This document shows positions 17,201 through 24,532 of a stretch of DNA of 40,121 nucleotides, one piece after another. A model generated the notes under the pieces. That model saw nothing but the letters and a program-made list of their open reading frames with translations, had not been told where the DNA came from and did no database searches. This DNA is from a virus. A program made the position numbers and the translations under genes. Location of the stretch: positions 1 to 40,121 of IMG/VR virus record IMGVR_UViG_3300042878_001457; one strand, 5' to 3'. How positions within the stretch are numbered: the first letter of the stretch is position 1; each line of letters begins with the position of its first letter.

Positions 17201-19705
17201 TCCTTCCGGAACCTGTTCAAGGCCGACAACAAGATCGCCAAGGGCCGCAACATCGACCTGGTCAACGCCGCCCGCTCCATCTTGGCAGCCTATGGGATCG
17301 GCAAGGCAGACAAGCCGCCGGTCGAGTACACCCAGCAGCTCAGAGCCTACAACCCAGAACTCTATGCCGAGCTGGAGCCGCTCATCCTGAGAGCCTCCGC
17401 CGGCGCCAAGCCCTACGACACCCTCACCATGGACGAGTTCCGCCTGATGCGGGATGCGGTCGACGCCCTTTGGTATCAGGCCAGGCGCGACAACCAGGTC
17501 ATGGTCGAGGGGCGCAAGATGTCGCTCGAGACCGTGGTCGGCGAGCTGAACACCCGGCTGACCGACATCGGAATCCCGCCAGAGGTGCCCGGCGAACGGG
17601 AAGCGTTCGGTCCCCGTGACAAGGCAATGCGGTATCTGTCAACCATGAAGGCCAAGACGCGCCGCGTCGAGCACTGGGCGACGGCGACGGACGGGCCCGG
17701 GGGCACTGGTCCCTTCACCAGGTACATCTGGCGGCCCCTGCGCAAGGCAATCGACGCCTACCGGGCGGAGCGCAACGTCTATGTGAAGCGCTACGTCGAA
17801 ATGCTGCAGAACGTCGATCTCCCCGCCCGCAAGATCGCGGCGCCGGAGCTGGGCTATACATTCGGCAACGCCAACGGCGGCATCGGCAAGGCCGAGGTGC
17901 TGGGCGCCATCATGCACACCGGCAACGAGAGCAACCTCCGCAAGTTGCTGCTCGGCCGCGGCTGGGCGAGAGAGCTGGGCGACGGAACCATCGACACCAC
18001 CCGGTGGGATGCCTTCCGCTTACGCATGATCAGCGAGGGCGTCATCACCAAGGCTGATATGGATTTCATCCAGGCGGTTTGGGATCTCAACGAGGAGCTG
18101 AAACCTCAGGCACAGCGCGCCCATCACGACCTGTTCGGCTATTACTTTAAGGAGGTCCAGCCCACCCCGGTCACTACCCCCTGGGGCGTCTATCGCGGCG
18201 GCTACGTGCCGGCCAAGGTCGACCCCGACATGGTGCGGGATGCCCAAGCTCACCAGAAAATGGAAGAGCTTGAAAGCGACTTCCGGAACAGCATGCCCTC
18301 CACTGGCATGGGGTTTACCAAGGGCCGCGTCGAGTACAACAAGCCGCTGTCGCTGGATGTTCGCCTGATCGCTAAGCATATCGATGACGTGATCCGGTTT
18401 GCCCATGTCCAGCCCGTGGTGAAGGACTTGGTCCGCATCCTCCGGCAGCGAGAGTTCGCCGATAACCTGACCCGCATCGACCCGACCGCCATCGAGGACA
18501 TGCTGCTGCCCTGGCTCAACCGGGCAGCCCGGCAAATAACCAGCGAGGCGGGGATGTTTAAGGCTGTGGACAAGTTCTGGTCCGCTGTCAGGTCGCGCAC
18601 CGGCATCGGCATCATGTTCGCCAACATCACGAACGCCCTGCAGCAAGTCACCGGCTATTTCCCGGCGCTCTTGAAGGTGAAACCCACCTACCTAAAGAGC
18701 GCGCTCGTCCAGTATATGGGCGGCCTCCAGAAGATGACCGAGGACGTGGCGGCTGCCTCGCCCTTCATGGCCGACCGCCTGAATAACCAGGTGTTCGACC
18801 TCCAGGAAACGATGAACGCCCTGCTGCTGAACCCCAGCCGCTACAACAAGATTCAGAAATGGGCCACTCATCACGGCTATTTCCTGCAGCAAGCATTCCA
18901 GAACCAGGTCGATGTCGTCACCTGGACGGCCACCTTTAATCAGACGCTGGCCGAGCTGGGCGCCGACCGGACGGACGAGGAAGCCGTCAGGGAAGCAGTG
19001 GCCCGGGCGGACGGAAATGTCCGCATGACCCAGTCCAGCCTGATGCCTGAGGATACTGCCGGGTATGAAACGACTACGCCGTTCATAAAAACTCTCATCC
19101 AGTTCTCCGGATATTTTAACATGATGGCGAACCTCAACGCCGACGAGTACATCAACGTGTTTCGCGACCTCGGATGGCGTGGGAACAAGGGCAAGCTATT
19201 CATGATCTACCTGCTGGGTTTTGGGCTGCCCATGCTGGTCTCTGACGCGATTGTCCGCAGCCTCGGCGGCCAGTGGGATGACGATGACGATGATGGCTAT
19301 CTCGACGTTTTCATGTCCTGGTTCTTCGGTTCCCAAGTGCGTGGCGCCATTGCCATGATCCCGGCCGCCGGCCCGGGCATCGCCTCGATCGGCAATGCCT
19401 TCAACAACAAGCCCTATGATGACCGCATGACCACCAGCCCGTCCATCTCTACCCTCGAGGCGGTGACCATCGGGGTGGCGCAGACGGCCATCAACATCGT
19501 GGACCCCGAGAAGGACGTGACCGGCAAGAACGTCCGCGACGTCCTGACGCTGATCAGCCTGGTGACCGGCATCCCGGTGACTGTTCTCGGCCGGCCGATC
19601 GGCTACCAGATCGACGTTTCCCGCGACAAGATCGAGCCGACCAGCACGGCCGATTACCTTCGGGGCCTGGCCACTGGAAAGGCGAGTGCAGCCTCGAGGC
19701 CTTGA
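11273..19705 (+). CDS. Giant multidomain ejected virion protein (large polyvalent protein)
   Basis: This is a 2810-residue protein, the largest in the genome, placed where podoviruses encode the DNA-ejection core protein (gp16-like). Visible parts are: a conserved N-terminal motif SPVLARQLTDPEFAAIA at 101-117; Gly/Ala-rich amphipathic regions at about 140-380; a possible ADP-ribosyltransferase-like segment near 625-690 (VRVYHSGS, then RWVSTNRQYA); an LPD-like domain at about 745-1170; a linker at about 1190-1270 that overlaps another gene; an acetyltransferase-like fold at about 1345-1420 (ALKEDGDIISVF, LDAFDTILPDFYAVHGF); a zinc-protease motif HEFSH at 1526-1530; long coiled coils at about 1700-2050; and a C-terminal membrane segment near 2640-2660 followed by WDDDDDD. 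It may act on the envelope or host targets after ejection. Domain names beyond HEFSH are tentative. Confidence 0.9.
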   Translation: MDQNDYASLLSDATERRDELAVEPEKNPYVDILQKDDEEQNQKIMNSLFSVGGINPDQAAEAQKLGLDLGVGPDVARRNMDDLRKRAALMKAQEYKLTASSPVLARQLTDPEFAAIAQDDLEQLTGTEKTLQTIKNAGGSVAAGFLGADAGVAGAFRMGAELYGQVSDYTAGALGFDTSGDNAAQSAAKWLQGFQARRNESAASYRPDLSRSGIIERGIYGGIESGTQMIATLPTLLGGPEAYLAANVGIVTGQEYDKARNKGLSPGRSSVYALGQGAVEYLTERIPVIKLMEDLGGNSGFAKTLMRQIASEVPTEVVATVWQNFNEWVQLNPEKPVSAFLAEQPSAVAETIIATIVATGANTTVLKGAEQVFNRIDRAGADAYRANLMSEQLQRLTDMATASKLRQRNPAAYQKYVATQTEGTPIENLYIDAEQMVEVLNQSNLTNGELDAMLPGLREQLAAAVLPGGNVAGDIVIPTAQYAAAVAGTDLGNAMMPHVRMGEQAMSQTEAEQFEGQKQQMIAEAAQVMDQKRETDKVFIDSASEVQKTLYEQLVATGVYTKEQSKNAAVLQSATYITLASQMGLTPSQVYELMPYRQVAGQAGAAPAGTTQSASTAATEPPVPEGMVRVYHSGSAGEGQTGRWVSTNRQYASDYRGDLPLFYVDLPANDPRITPDEFNPDQGVKQGFTFNFELAPDEATRLQEVQRGASGSTLRQAGVMPTDQQLEPAVDAASLDSSNTLSKSQSWQKGRDLKIAIQDRVLAALRALKLDPSVRSPAAIKYLVKVGVKDALAALAQNPNAIGWYDVKTRQALAVMSLVHPEIMTDPNARFAFTWALAVTSNGIKVGKNFELADQVYRRFKAEGRMPTDIQAGQAQIAINESLRLFNELQDRWGTDALRQFMLTDFKVSEISGIDKELTPSGEFSDTMVRGAAILGPKIGNGFFSNLYGVFDALTMDRWLVRTWGRWTGTLIEIDPAQVAGSRDVLRNMAALVDIPELATRLRAVTKTTKKKGETEVKPADRERLIKALEAGWDTDEKVDELAFAVQKASQEPKFRTVMNETAGGKELRTKGNNLAKYLDGQKEQPAGPAERNYIREVFQGILDELKAGNEEYADLTMADLQAVLWYAEKRLYETAKEDSVVDDGVADGAVSGYEDEEAPDYANAAAAQARADGVPDDTIKATLSREAGNGRSTAARPGDVGTAGSADQADARGEGRQQAAARGFTRGQKRSFIQRSAIHRIRSNRIGDAAASWSYARASGEDGGRPRLLKKLGVRHVGEWKAGQKLRTVFKANGISTPTIYELEAGNAQNAERFIAAIEGARASLGAIGEAVKVYPTSDYAGMRLFMAEDGNAGFALKEDGDIISVFSSKGTGAGRAIMETAIAAGGRKLDAFDTILPDFYAVHGFKGTSRLAWNDEIAMADMPSWDKQAFAEFNGGEPDVVFMAYDPDHMGGYDQDTTPLMEGDDAYDEAVSAQTDAVQQVAARRVTTGGTLFQAAPNGPRGGYSPQQLTTILNESSDVSTVMHEFSHFYLDVLTRLISHPSATPQMKADLQAMVEFGGATMDQWTAWTAEYEATGKIPEGMRKVHEAVAYNTEIYLFEGKAPSLELQGAFERFVRWMKQVYINIRDQLNAAYRQEFGEDLPVLTGEVRQVFDRMLASGEEIKQAQAVRNMMPVFGSQAESGMSPEEWTAYQAMLEEARDAAVTDLTKASLRQMQWLSNARGRLLKEMQRKHEARRKEIRKEVSEEIAKRPLYQAIEFLKRGKIDGVEVEYPVKLSIEEIEAMYGENPIVGLIKKSLGFGKFGMLASENAIHPDQVAEMFGFKSGDAMVRELLAAPSLREAVNAETDARMLAENGDLNTPEAKEAAIEAALHNEARARFVAVELRFLEKATQPVRVMLKAAQQIARETIARKVIKEIRPREYSVAEGRAAKKAIDAMKAGDSKGAARAKQAQLLQNQLAAEAIAAREEIKAALTSFRNLFKADNKIAKGRNIDLVNAARSILAAYGIGKADKPPVEYTQQLRAYNPELYAELEPLILRASAGAKPYDTLTMDEFRLMRDAVDALWYQARRDNQVMVEGRKMSLETVVGELNTRLTDIGIPPEVPGEREAFGPRDKAMRYLSTMKAKTRRVEHWATATDGPGGTGPFTRYIWRPLRKAIDAYRAERNVYVKRYVEMLQNVDLPARKIAAPELGYTFGNANGGIGKAEVLGAIMHTGNESNLRKLLLGRGWARELGDGTIDTTRWDAFRLRMISEGVITKADMDFIQAVWDLNEELKPQAQRAHHDLFGYYFKEVQPTPVTTPWGVYRGGYVPAKVDPDMVRDAQAHQKMEELESDFRNSMPSTGMGFTKGRVEYNKPLSLDVRLIAKHIDDVIRFAHVQPVVKDLVRILRQREFADNLTRIDPTAIEDMLLPWLNRAARQITSEAGMFKAVDKFWSAVRSRTGIGIMFANITNALQQVTGYFPALLKVKPTYLKSALVQYMGGLQKMTEDVAAASPFMADRLNNQVFDLQETMNALLLNPSRYNKIQKWATHHGYFLQQAFQNQVDVVTWTATFNQTLAELGADRTDEEAVREAVARADGNVRMTQSSLMPEDTAGYETTTPFIKTLIQFSGYFNMMANLNADEYINVFRDLGWRGNKGKLFMIYLLGFGLPMLVSDAIVRSLGGQWDDDDDDGYLDVFMSWFFGSQVRGAIAMIPAAGPGIASIGNAFNNKPYDDRMTTSPSISTLEAVTIGVAQTAINIVDPEKDVTGKNVRDVLTLISLVTGIPVTVLGRPIGYQIDVSRDKIEPTSTADYLRGLATGKASAASRP
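14841..15083 (+). CDS. Embedded small gene, out of frame inside the giant virion gene
   Basis: This 80-residue open frame lies +1 relative to the giant gene. It has its own AGAGAGG site 6 bases before the ATG. Third codon positions in this frame are mostly G or C, as in normal genes here, while the giant frame over the same stretch loses that bias and reads as Arg/Ala/Gly-rich low complexity. The protein is plausible: a charged helix (SERLDRLIKQTPEEKAASKQ), a linker, and a C-terminal MRRHPGLTREQAEKMAEDLGF-type helix pair ending at a stop. I recognise that ending as a recurrent style in small phage proteins but know no function. The DNA may be dual-coding, or the giant gene may be a read-through fusion of two genes across this one. 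Confidence 0.6.
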   Translation: MDAQQQHDLEMSERLDRLIKQTPEEKAASKQRLEALLAAKSAASSSAQQSTAFDPIESAMRRHPGLTREQAEKMAEDLGF

Positions 19706-19712
19706 GGCCGCG

Positions 19713-19743
19713 TACCCGTAAACGGCGGGGCCATCGCTAATGT
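19713..19743 (+). promoter_or_regulatory. Late promoter candidate P3 (TACCCGTA-N17-TAATGT)
   Basis: TACCCGTA at 19713-19720, a 17-base spacer and TAATGT at 19738-19743 lie in the 65-bp gap before the tailspike. The -10-like element is identical to that of P2. The spike gene starts 33 bases beyond the T at 19738 behind an AGGGG sequence, giving it an independent transcript with a leader. Confidence 0.6.
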
Positions 19744-19770
19744 GGACGGATCATAGCCAGGGGTCCGTCG

Positions 19771-22700
19771 ATGACGATCAGCTCTACAAACCGCAAGGCA
19801 GGGCCGTTTATCGGCAACGGCTCGGCCTCGGTCTTCGCGTTCAGCTTTCGGGTATTTGCCGCATCGGACCTCGAGGTGGTGCGGATCACCGTTGCGACGG
19901 GGGTCGAGACCACGCTCACCATCAACTCGGCCTACACTGTCAGCCTCAACGCCGACCAGAATAGCAACCCTGGCGGCAGCATCACACTCACCGGCGGCGC
20001 CCTGGCCAGCGGTTACAACCTCATCCTGACATCAGCCATCGCCAACCTGCAGCCGACCGACCTGACCAACCAGGGCGGATTCTACCCCGAGGTGATCACT
20101 GGCGCGCTTGACCGGGCCACCATCCAGATCCAGCAGCTCGATGAGCATGTCGGCCGCACGCTCTCCTACCCGATCACCGACCCGGCCATAGGACGCGAGA
20201 TCCCGGCGGTGTCGCTACGCGCAAACAAGTTCCTATCGTTCGATGAGAACGGTGAGCCAGTTGCAGCGTTGCCGAGCACGGTTGCGGGATGGGAGAATTA
20301 TCAGGACGCCGCTGCTGCAAGCGCGACCACCGCACAGACGGCGGCAACTTCGGCTACTGCCAGCGCTAACTCTGCGACTGCAAGCGCATCGACAGCATCA
20401 GCGGCTGCAACGTCGGCTAGTGCATCTGCGACTTCAGCAACGAGTTCTGCTTCTGCCGCGGCACTGGCACGTGACGCAGCTCTTATTGGCGCTGGCGTCT
20501 ATGTTGACGAAGCGACTGGTCGAGCTGCTGTTGCAGATGGCGTTGCCTTTAAAGTGCAGGGCACTGGCAATGTCGCGGCTTATGAGTACAGGCGTGTTAA
20601 CGCTGGCTCATCGACGCTTATTGCAACGTATCCGTCAATTGCCGCTTATGATGCCCTTGGCACTCGCGCAACAAACATCGAAAGCGCGACTGACTTTATG
20701 CCCGGCGTTGATTCGCGCCTTCGTGTTGTAAAAAAGCTCCAATTGTTTGGCGCAAATACTGCCAAGTTTTACTTTGTTCGGTACTTCTTCAGAAACGACT
20801 CTGGCATACGTTTCAACTTCACAATACAGCAAGCCGACGACGCAGCACTTACGAATCTGGCTGATGTGTGCTCATTCAGCAGTTCAGGTGCCAGCTACAC
20901 TGGATTGGTCGAGTTTACTCTTTCGGCTCTTTCCGGGTCAGGGGTCACGGGAACTGTGATCATTGACTTCACAGGCGCAGCCAGTTCATGGGGCATCTAC
21001 TCAGCTTCTACAGCAACCCAACTTCGTGCAGATGCGATTTCTACATCAATCGCTTCAAGCAGCTATGTTGATGGACAGATCACTACGGCGCTCAACAATA
21101 ACGCCGCTCTGACCTCAGGGTTGAAACTTCCATTTTCCGATGCGATGACTAACGATGCTCTGCGTCGTTTGGTTAAAGAGTTGTGGGTGTACGGATGTGA
21201 TCCGACGCACAACTATGCTATTACAAGTTTTCACATCGAACAATTTTCGGGCATTCCGCTCACGCGCTTTGTCTTTTCAATATCTGATTTAACTACGTCT
21301 ACAGAAGTGTGTCGCTATCCTCTTCAAGTCAGCAGCCTTCCGTCTTTTGCTTCGTTTGTTTCATCCATTCCAACGCAAGTAAAATTGACCGATTATCCTC
21401 TGACTACAAAGTCTAGCATCTACGCTGTTGCCACTCTTGATTTATCGTCGGTCACTACATGGCAGGCAAACTACCTGACAACAATGGCGCAAGGCGGCAT
21501 CAGCCGTCTACGCACGCTGTCAGATGCTCAGATTTCTGACTACATTGATCGAGATTTTTGGCACGAGGTAATACGTGTCGGTGCTGGTCAAGCCTTCACT
21601 ACGCTGCGAGCAGCCGTAGAAAGTCTTTATGCTGATCCAACCGCTCCTTCGTACGCTCTTACCAGTAACAGATCGCATTACAATAATCGCATTTTAATTG
21701 ATCTGGTCGATGACGGAACCTATAACGCGACATATCTGAGAATCCCTGAGTTTGTTGAAATCCGTGGCAACGGAAAAGGGCGCACATTTATTGCCAAGGA
21801 AAGCTCAGGTACCGGCGCTCTTTTAGAGGCTCATCTAGAAACAAAGTTTAGAGATTTGACCATCATCAGCGATACCGGAGACGGTAGCTCTGTGAGTGGT
21901 GATTATTGCATTCACAGTGATCTTATAAATAACTATGGGCCGGAGAACGGAAAAGCTCAGAACCGACGCATTTTCCAATCGTTCAAACGGCTGGGACTTG
22001 TCGCTGGTGTAAATCAAAACGCATGGATTTTTGGTTGCGGCATTTCATCGGGTCAAATTATTCGTTTTGAAGATGTGACTGCTGATCACTTGAGGCCTGG
22101 AATCGGAGTAGGAGCATTCGGCTTTCACAATACTGGTCCGACTCTATCGTTTCCCACCGTTACTCCAACTTATAAACCTCCTCTTGTTGAGATGATTGGC
22201 TGTCGGTCAACGGACCCAACGCTAGCGGCTGTATATTTGATAACGCTGGAACCGGGCGCAAAGTGTCGTCTTGTTTTGCATGGCTGCGATTTCAACATGG
22301 TCCGGCATGATATTGCGAGTTCAGGGGAGGTCATTACAGACAAGGCCGCAGACCGCATTCAGTGGGACATTGGCGGTGTGCATTCTGGTCCAATCTTGCA
22401 GACTGATCCTGACGGCATGCTGGTTCTGGGTACAACGGCAGGGGTCTCTGTGTCTGGAACTGCTGCTACAGCGATCTTTGGCACAGTGGACGAGCTGGGT
22501 CGGGGCGATTTGTGGATCAAGACCGGAACAGTCAAGAGTCTGGGCGCTCGTCTTGGTAATTGCTCAAGCGTAAATAAGTCACTGACAATTGGCGCGCAGA
22601 CATGGACGGCCAATCAAAACTATACGGCACAGAGCAACGCGACAATTATTGCAGCAATTAATGCTGCGATTACAACAAACCCTGTGGCTGAAGTAGATAT

Positions 22701-23025
22701 CCAATACGAACTCTATCCCGATACTGGCTTCACACGGCTTATGGTCAACAGCACTGGTGCAAGTATTCCCAAAGGCACATTCGTCAAGCGCACAGGGGCG
22801 AACACCATTGCCATTGCAAGCGGAGACGATGACATCTTCGGTTGGGTCTATCGTGAGATCCGGAACGGATACTCTGGCTCTGTTGTGACCACACGGAAAA
22901 TTGCCACTGCATATCTTTCTGGCGCAACAAGCACAGGAAAGTTTGGTCTGACCAGTGGCGCAGTCGACTACAGCGCATCAGTGAAAAAGGGATACGTCAT
23001 TGGCGATATCGCTACGCTTTATTGA
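19771..23025 (+). CDS. Tailspike / tail fibre with a beta-helix-like receptor region
   Basis: This 1084-residue receptor-binding protein has three parts. Residues 1 to about 150 form a virion-anchoring domain (RKAGPFIGNGSASVFAFSF, later QGGFYPEVITGALDRATIQIQQL) typical of podovirus fibres. Residues about 185-240 are an Ala/Ser/Thr repeat region consistent with a trimeric coiled coil. The rest is beta-rich. VGAGQAFTTLRAAVESL at about 607-623 with the following YLRIPEFVEIRGNGKGRTFI looks like the start of a pectin-lyase-type right-handed beta helix, as in polysaccharide-binding spikes. From about 20300 onward the DNA is clearly richer in A and T than its neighbours, pointing to exchange of the host-range part. 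I see no proven catalytic site. Confidence 0.85.
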   Translation: MTISSTNRKAGPFIGNGSASVFAFSFRVFAASDLEVVRITVATGVETTLTINSAYTVSLNADQNSNPGGSITLTGGALASGYNLILTSAIANLQPTDLTNQGGFYPEVITGALDRATIQIQQLDEHVGRTLSYPITDPAIGREIPAVSLRANKFLSFDENGEPVAALPSTVAGWENYQDAAAASATTAQTAATSATASANSATASASTASAAATSASASATSATSSASAAALARDAALIGAGVYVDEATGRAAVADGVAFKVQGTGNVAAYEYRRVNAGSSTLIATYPSIAAYDALGTRATNIESATDFMPGVDSRLRVVKKLQLFGANTAKFYFVRYFFRNDSGIRFNFTIQQADDAALTNLADVCSFSSSGASYTGLVEFTLSALSGSGVTGTVIIDFTGAASSWGIYSASTATQLRADAISTSIASSSYVDGQITTALNNNAALTSGLKLPFSDAMTNDALRRLVKELWVYGCDPTHNYAITSFHIEQFSGIPLTRFVFSISDLTTSTEVCRYPLQVSSLPSFASFVSSIPTQVKLTDYPLTTKSSIYAVATLDLSSVTTWQANYLTTMAQGGISRLRTLSDAQISDYIDRDFWHEVIRVGAGQAFTTLRAAVESLYADPTAPSYALTSNRSHYNNRILIDLVDDGTYNATYLRIPEFVEIRGNGKGRTFIAKESSGTGALLEAHLETKFRDLTIISDTGDGSSVSGDYCIHSDLINNYGPENGKAQNRRIFQSFKRLGLVAGVNQNAWIFGCGISSGQIIRFEDVTADHLRPGIGVGAFGFHNTGPTLSFPTVTPTYKPPLVEMIGCRSTDPTLAAVYLITLEPGAKCRLVLHGCDFNMVRHDIASSGEVITDKAADRIQWDIGGVHSGPILQTDPDGMLVLGTTAGVSVSGTAATAIFGTVDELGRGDLWIKTGTVKSLGARLGNCSSVNKSLTIGAQTWTANQNYTAQSNATIIAAINAAITTNPVAEVDIQYELYPDTGFTRLMVNSTGASIPKGTFVKRTGANTIAIASGDDDIFGWVYREIRNGYSGSVVTTRKIATAYLSGATSTGKFGLTSGAVDYSASVKKGYVIGDIATLY

Positions 23026-23082
23026 TGGCTGCGTTGCTCAAGAGTGACCTTTCACTTTGGTTGATTTGCGATGGAGGCTGAC

Positions 23083-23412
23083 GTGGACCCTTTGCAGGGG
23101 CTGATTGGTATCAAGCTGACTCACCTGCTTGCTGGTGTTGCGGGCGGCATCGTGCGGGCACTGCTAGCGGGGGGAAGCTGGCTGGCGGCAATATCGTCGG
23201 TGGTGGTCGGCAGCCTGACTGCGGGTTATCTCACTGCGCCGATTTACGCAGGTGCCAAGACGTGGCTCCCGATCATCGGGCACGACGTCTCGAGCGAACA
23301 TGCGATCAGCTTTCTGGTGGGCTTGACGGCCATGTTGATCTGCGAAGGCGTGCTGCGAGCTGCGCGCGGTTGGTCAAAGAATCCAAAAGTGCCTAGTAGC
23401 GGGAAGCCCTGA
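23083..23412 (+). CDS. Membrane protein of the lysis region (holin candidate 1)
   Basis: This protein of about 109 residues has three or four hydrophobic segments (GIKLTHLLAGVAGGIVRALLAG, then WLAAISSVVVGSLTAGYL, and AISFLVGLTAMLICEGVL, in outline) and a basic C-terminus (RAARGWSKNPK). It lies just before the amidase gene and could be a holin. I prefer the GTG at 23083 because GGAGG lies 5 bases upstream; the ATG at 23071 has no site and would add four residues (MEAD). The gap from the spike gene (23026-23082) holds only a weak AGTGA/TCACT hairpin. A second holin candidate follows the amidase, so which protein sets lysis timing is open. Confidence 0.75.
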   Translation: MDPLQGLIGIKLTHLLAGVAGGIVRALLAGGSWLAAISSVVVGSLTAGYLTAPIYAGAKTWLPIIGHDVSSEHAISFLVGLTAMLICEGVLRAARGWSKNPKVPSSGKP

Positions 23413-23413
23413 C

Positions 23414-23842
23414 ATGGAAATGAAGAACGTCCAGTTCATCACGCTCCATTGCTCTGCGACGCGCCCCTCGATGCAGGTGGGCGCCAAGGACATTCGTGCC
23501 TGGCACAAGGCCAAGGGCTGGGCTGACATTGGCTACCATTTTGTCATCAAGCGCGACGGCACGGTGGAGAAGGGCCGCCCTCTTTCTAAGGTTGGCGCCC
23601 ATGTGGCGGGGTGGAACCAGAACAACATTGGGATCTGTCTGGTGGGCGGGCTCGATGACAACTTCCAGCCGGCGAACAACTTCACCCGCGAGCAGTGGCG
23701 GGCGTTGAAGCCACTGGTCGCCAGTCTAAAGGTCAAAGCACCAGCAGCGAAAGTGCTAGGCCACCGCGATTTCCCCAACGTGCACAAGGCATGCCCGTGT
23801 TTTTCAGCCAAGGCGTGGGCAAAGGATAACGGATTTACCTGA
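23414..23842 (+). CDS. Endolysin: N-acetylmuramoyl-L-alanine amidase (T7 lysozyme-like)
   Basis: This 142-residue single-domain amidase cleaves the bond between N-acetylmuramic acid and L-alanine in peptidoglycan. It lines up with T7 lysozyme: zinc ligands H12 (TLHCSAT), H117 (GHRDF) and C127 (KACPCF), with the catalytic-region residues Y41 (GYHFVI) and K125. WADIGYHFVI and NIGICLVGG are family hallmarks. There is no signal peptide, so it needs a holin to reach the wall. The ATG follows the previous stop by only 1 base. T7 lysozyme also inhibits its phage RNA polymerase, but no such polymerase is encoded here. Confidence 0.93.
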   Translation: MEMKNVQFITLHCSATRPSMQVGAKDIRAWHKAKGWADIGYHFVIKRDGTVEKGRPLSKVGAHVAGWNQNNIGICLVGGLDDNFQPANNFTREQWRALKPLVASLKVKAPAAKVLGHRDFPNVHKACPCFSAKAWAKDNGFT

Positions 23843-23864
23843 GATCAACTGAAAGGACCGCGAC

Positions 23865-24041
23865 ATGTTCACCTCGATCGACAAGGCCCTGGTTGCCGCC
23901 GTTATGGGCATCCTGTTCATCATCCAGACCTTCACCGGATTCAGCTTCGCCTGGCTGACCACTGATACCGTTGCCACGGTCATCGGTCTGCTGACGCCGG
24001 TCCTGGTCTGGGCCATCCCGAACAAGTCCAAGATTGCCTGA
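23865..24041 (+). CDS. Small two-helix membrane protein (holin candidate 2)
   Basis: This 58-residue protein begins MFTSIDKALVAAVMGILF and has two hydrophobic segments (about 8-25 and 33-52) separated by a short turn, ending in the basic tail NKSKIA. This is the layout of a class II-type holin. A GAAAGGA site lies 8 bases before the ATG. Its stop overlaps the start of the next gene by one base (TGATG). Standing right after the amidase, it is a good holin candidate, arguably better than the larger protein at 23083. Confidence 0.8.
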   Translation: MFTSIDKALVAAVMGILFIIQTFTGFSFAWLTTDTVATVIGLLTPVLVWAIPNKSKIA

Positions 24042-24295
24042 TGACCTGGCAGGAGGCCGTTGCGACCGTGGTCATTCTCGCCGGCCTCGGAGCTGGCGCG
24101 TTCCTCGTGGTACAGCGGCCTGCCTTCTGGGTGGAGTTTGGGTTCCGGACCTTGCGCGCTATCGCCCCGCCGATCTGGCGTTGGCTATCCAAGCGGATGA
24201 CCCCGGAGGAGGAGAAGGCCATGCAGGAGGCCTATAGGCGAGGGCAGGGCGACGAGTGGCTCAGGCGGCGCCAGGGGAGCCTCAAGGATCGGTAG
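24041..24295 (+). CDS. Single-span membrane protein of the lysis cassette
   Basis: This 84-residue protein has one N-terminal hydrophobic segment (residues about 6-24, VATVVILAGLGAGAFLVV) and a highly charged, helical C-terminal half (MTPEEEKAMQEAYRRGQ). Its start overlaps the stop of the small holin gene, so the two are coupled. The layout is like an inner-membrane spanin subunit, though it is short and I found no outer-membrane lipoprotein partner nested in it. It is the last gene of the late transcript. The 18 bases to the converging minus-strand gene hold no strong terminator. Confidence 0.72.
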   Translation: MTWQEAVATVVILAGLGAGAFLVVQRPAFWVEFGFRTLRAIAPPIWRWLSKRMTPEEEKAMQEAYRRGQGDEWLRRRQGSLKDR

Positions 24296-24313
24296 AGCGG
24301 TCCAGCTCCTGGC

Positions 24314-24532
24314 TCATGTGCGTTCCTCCAGTGCGGCGCGGGCAACTTCAATGGCGTATACGCTGAAGCTGTCTGCGATGATCTCCCGCAGCGCCGCCTC
24401 AAGCTGTTCGATGCGGGCTGCGGCTTCTGCCCCACGGCGGGCAAGCAGGGCGAGTCGGTGCATTCTGGACCCCGGCTGCCAGTCGCCTTGCTCCATCATA
24501 ATCGACACAAACTCCGCATCTGGCTCACTCAT
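24314..24532 (-). CDS. Small hypothetical protein, cassette left of attP
   Basis: This 72-residue protein starts MSEPDAEFVSIMMEQGDW and continues as a helical, Ala/Glu/Arg-rich chain (ARRGAEAAARIEQLEAALREI) likely to form a coiled coil. I chose the ATG at 24532, which follows a GAGG sequence and overlaps the preceding gene by 8 bases in a GATGAGTGA arrangement; an in-frame ATG 30 bases upstream is less likely. Function unknown. It is the last of three coupled small genes on the minus strand between the lysis cassette and attP. Confidence 0.65.
   Translation of the reverse strand: MSEPDAEFVSIMMEQGDWQPGSRMHRLALLARRGAEAAARIEQLEAALREIIADSFSVYAIEVARAALEERT

Noticed and set aside
19771-23025. Diversity-generating retroelement as in BPP-1
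   Set aside because: No reverse transcriptase gene and no template/variable repeat pair near the tailspike end were seen.
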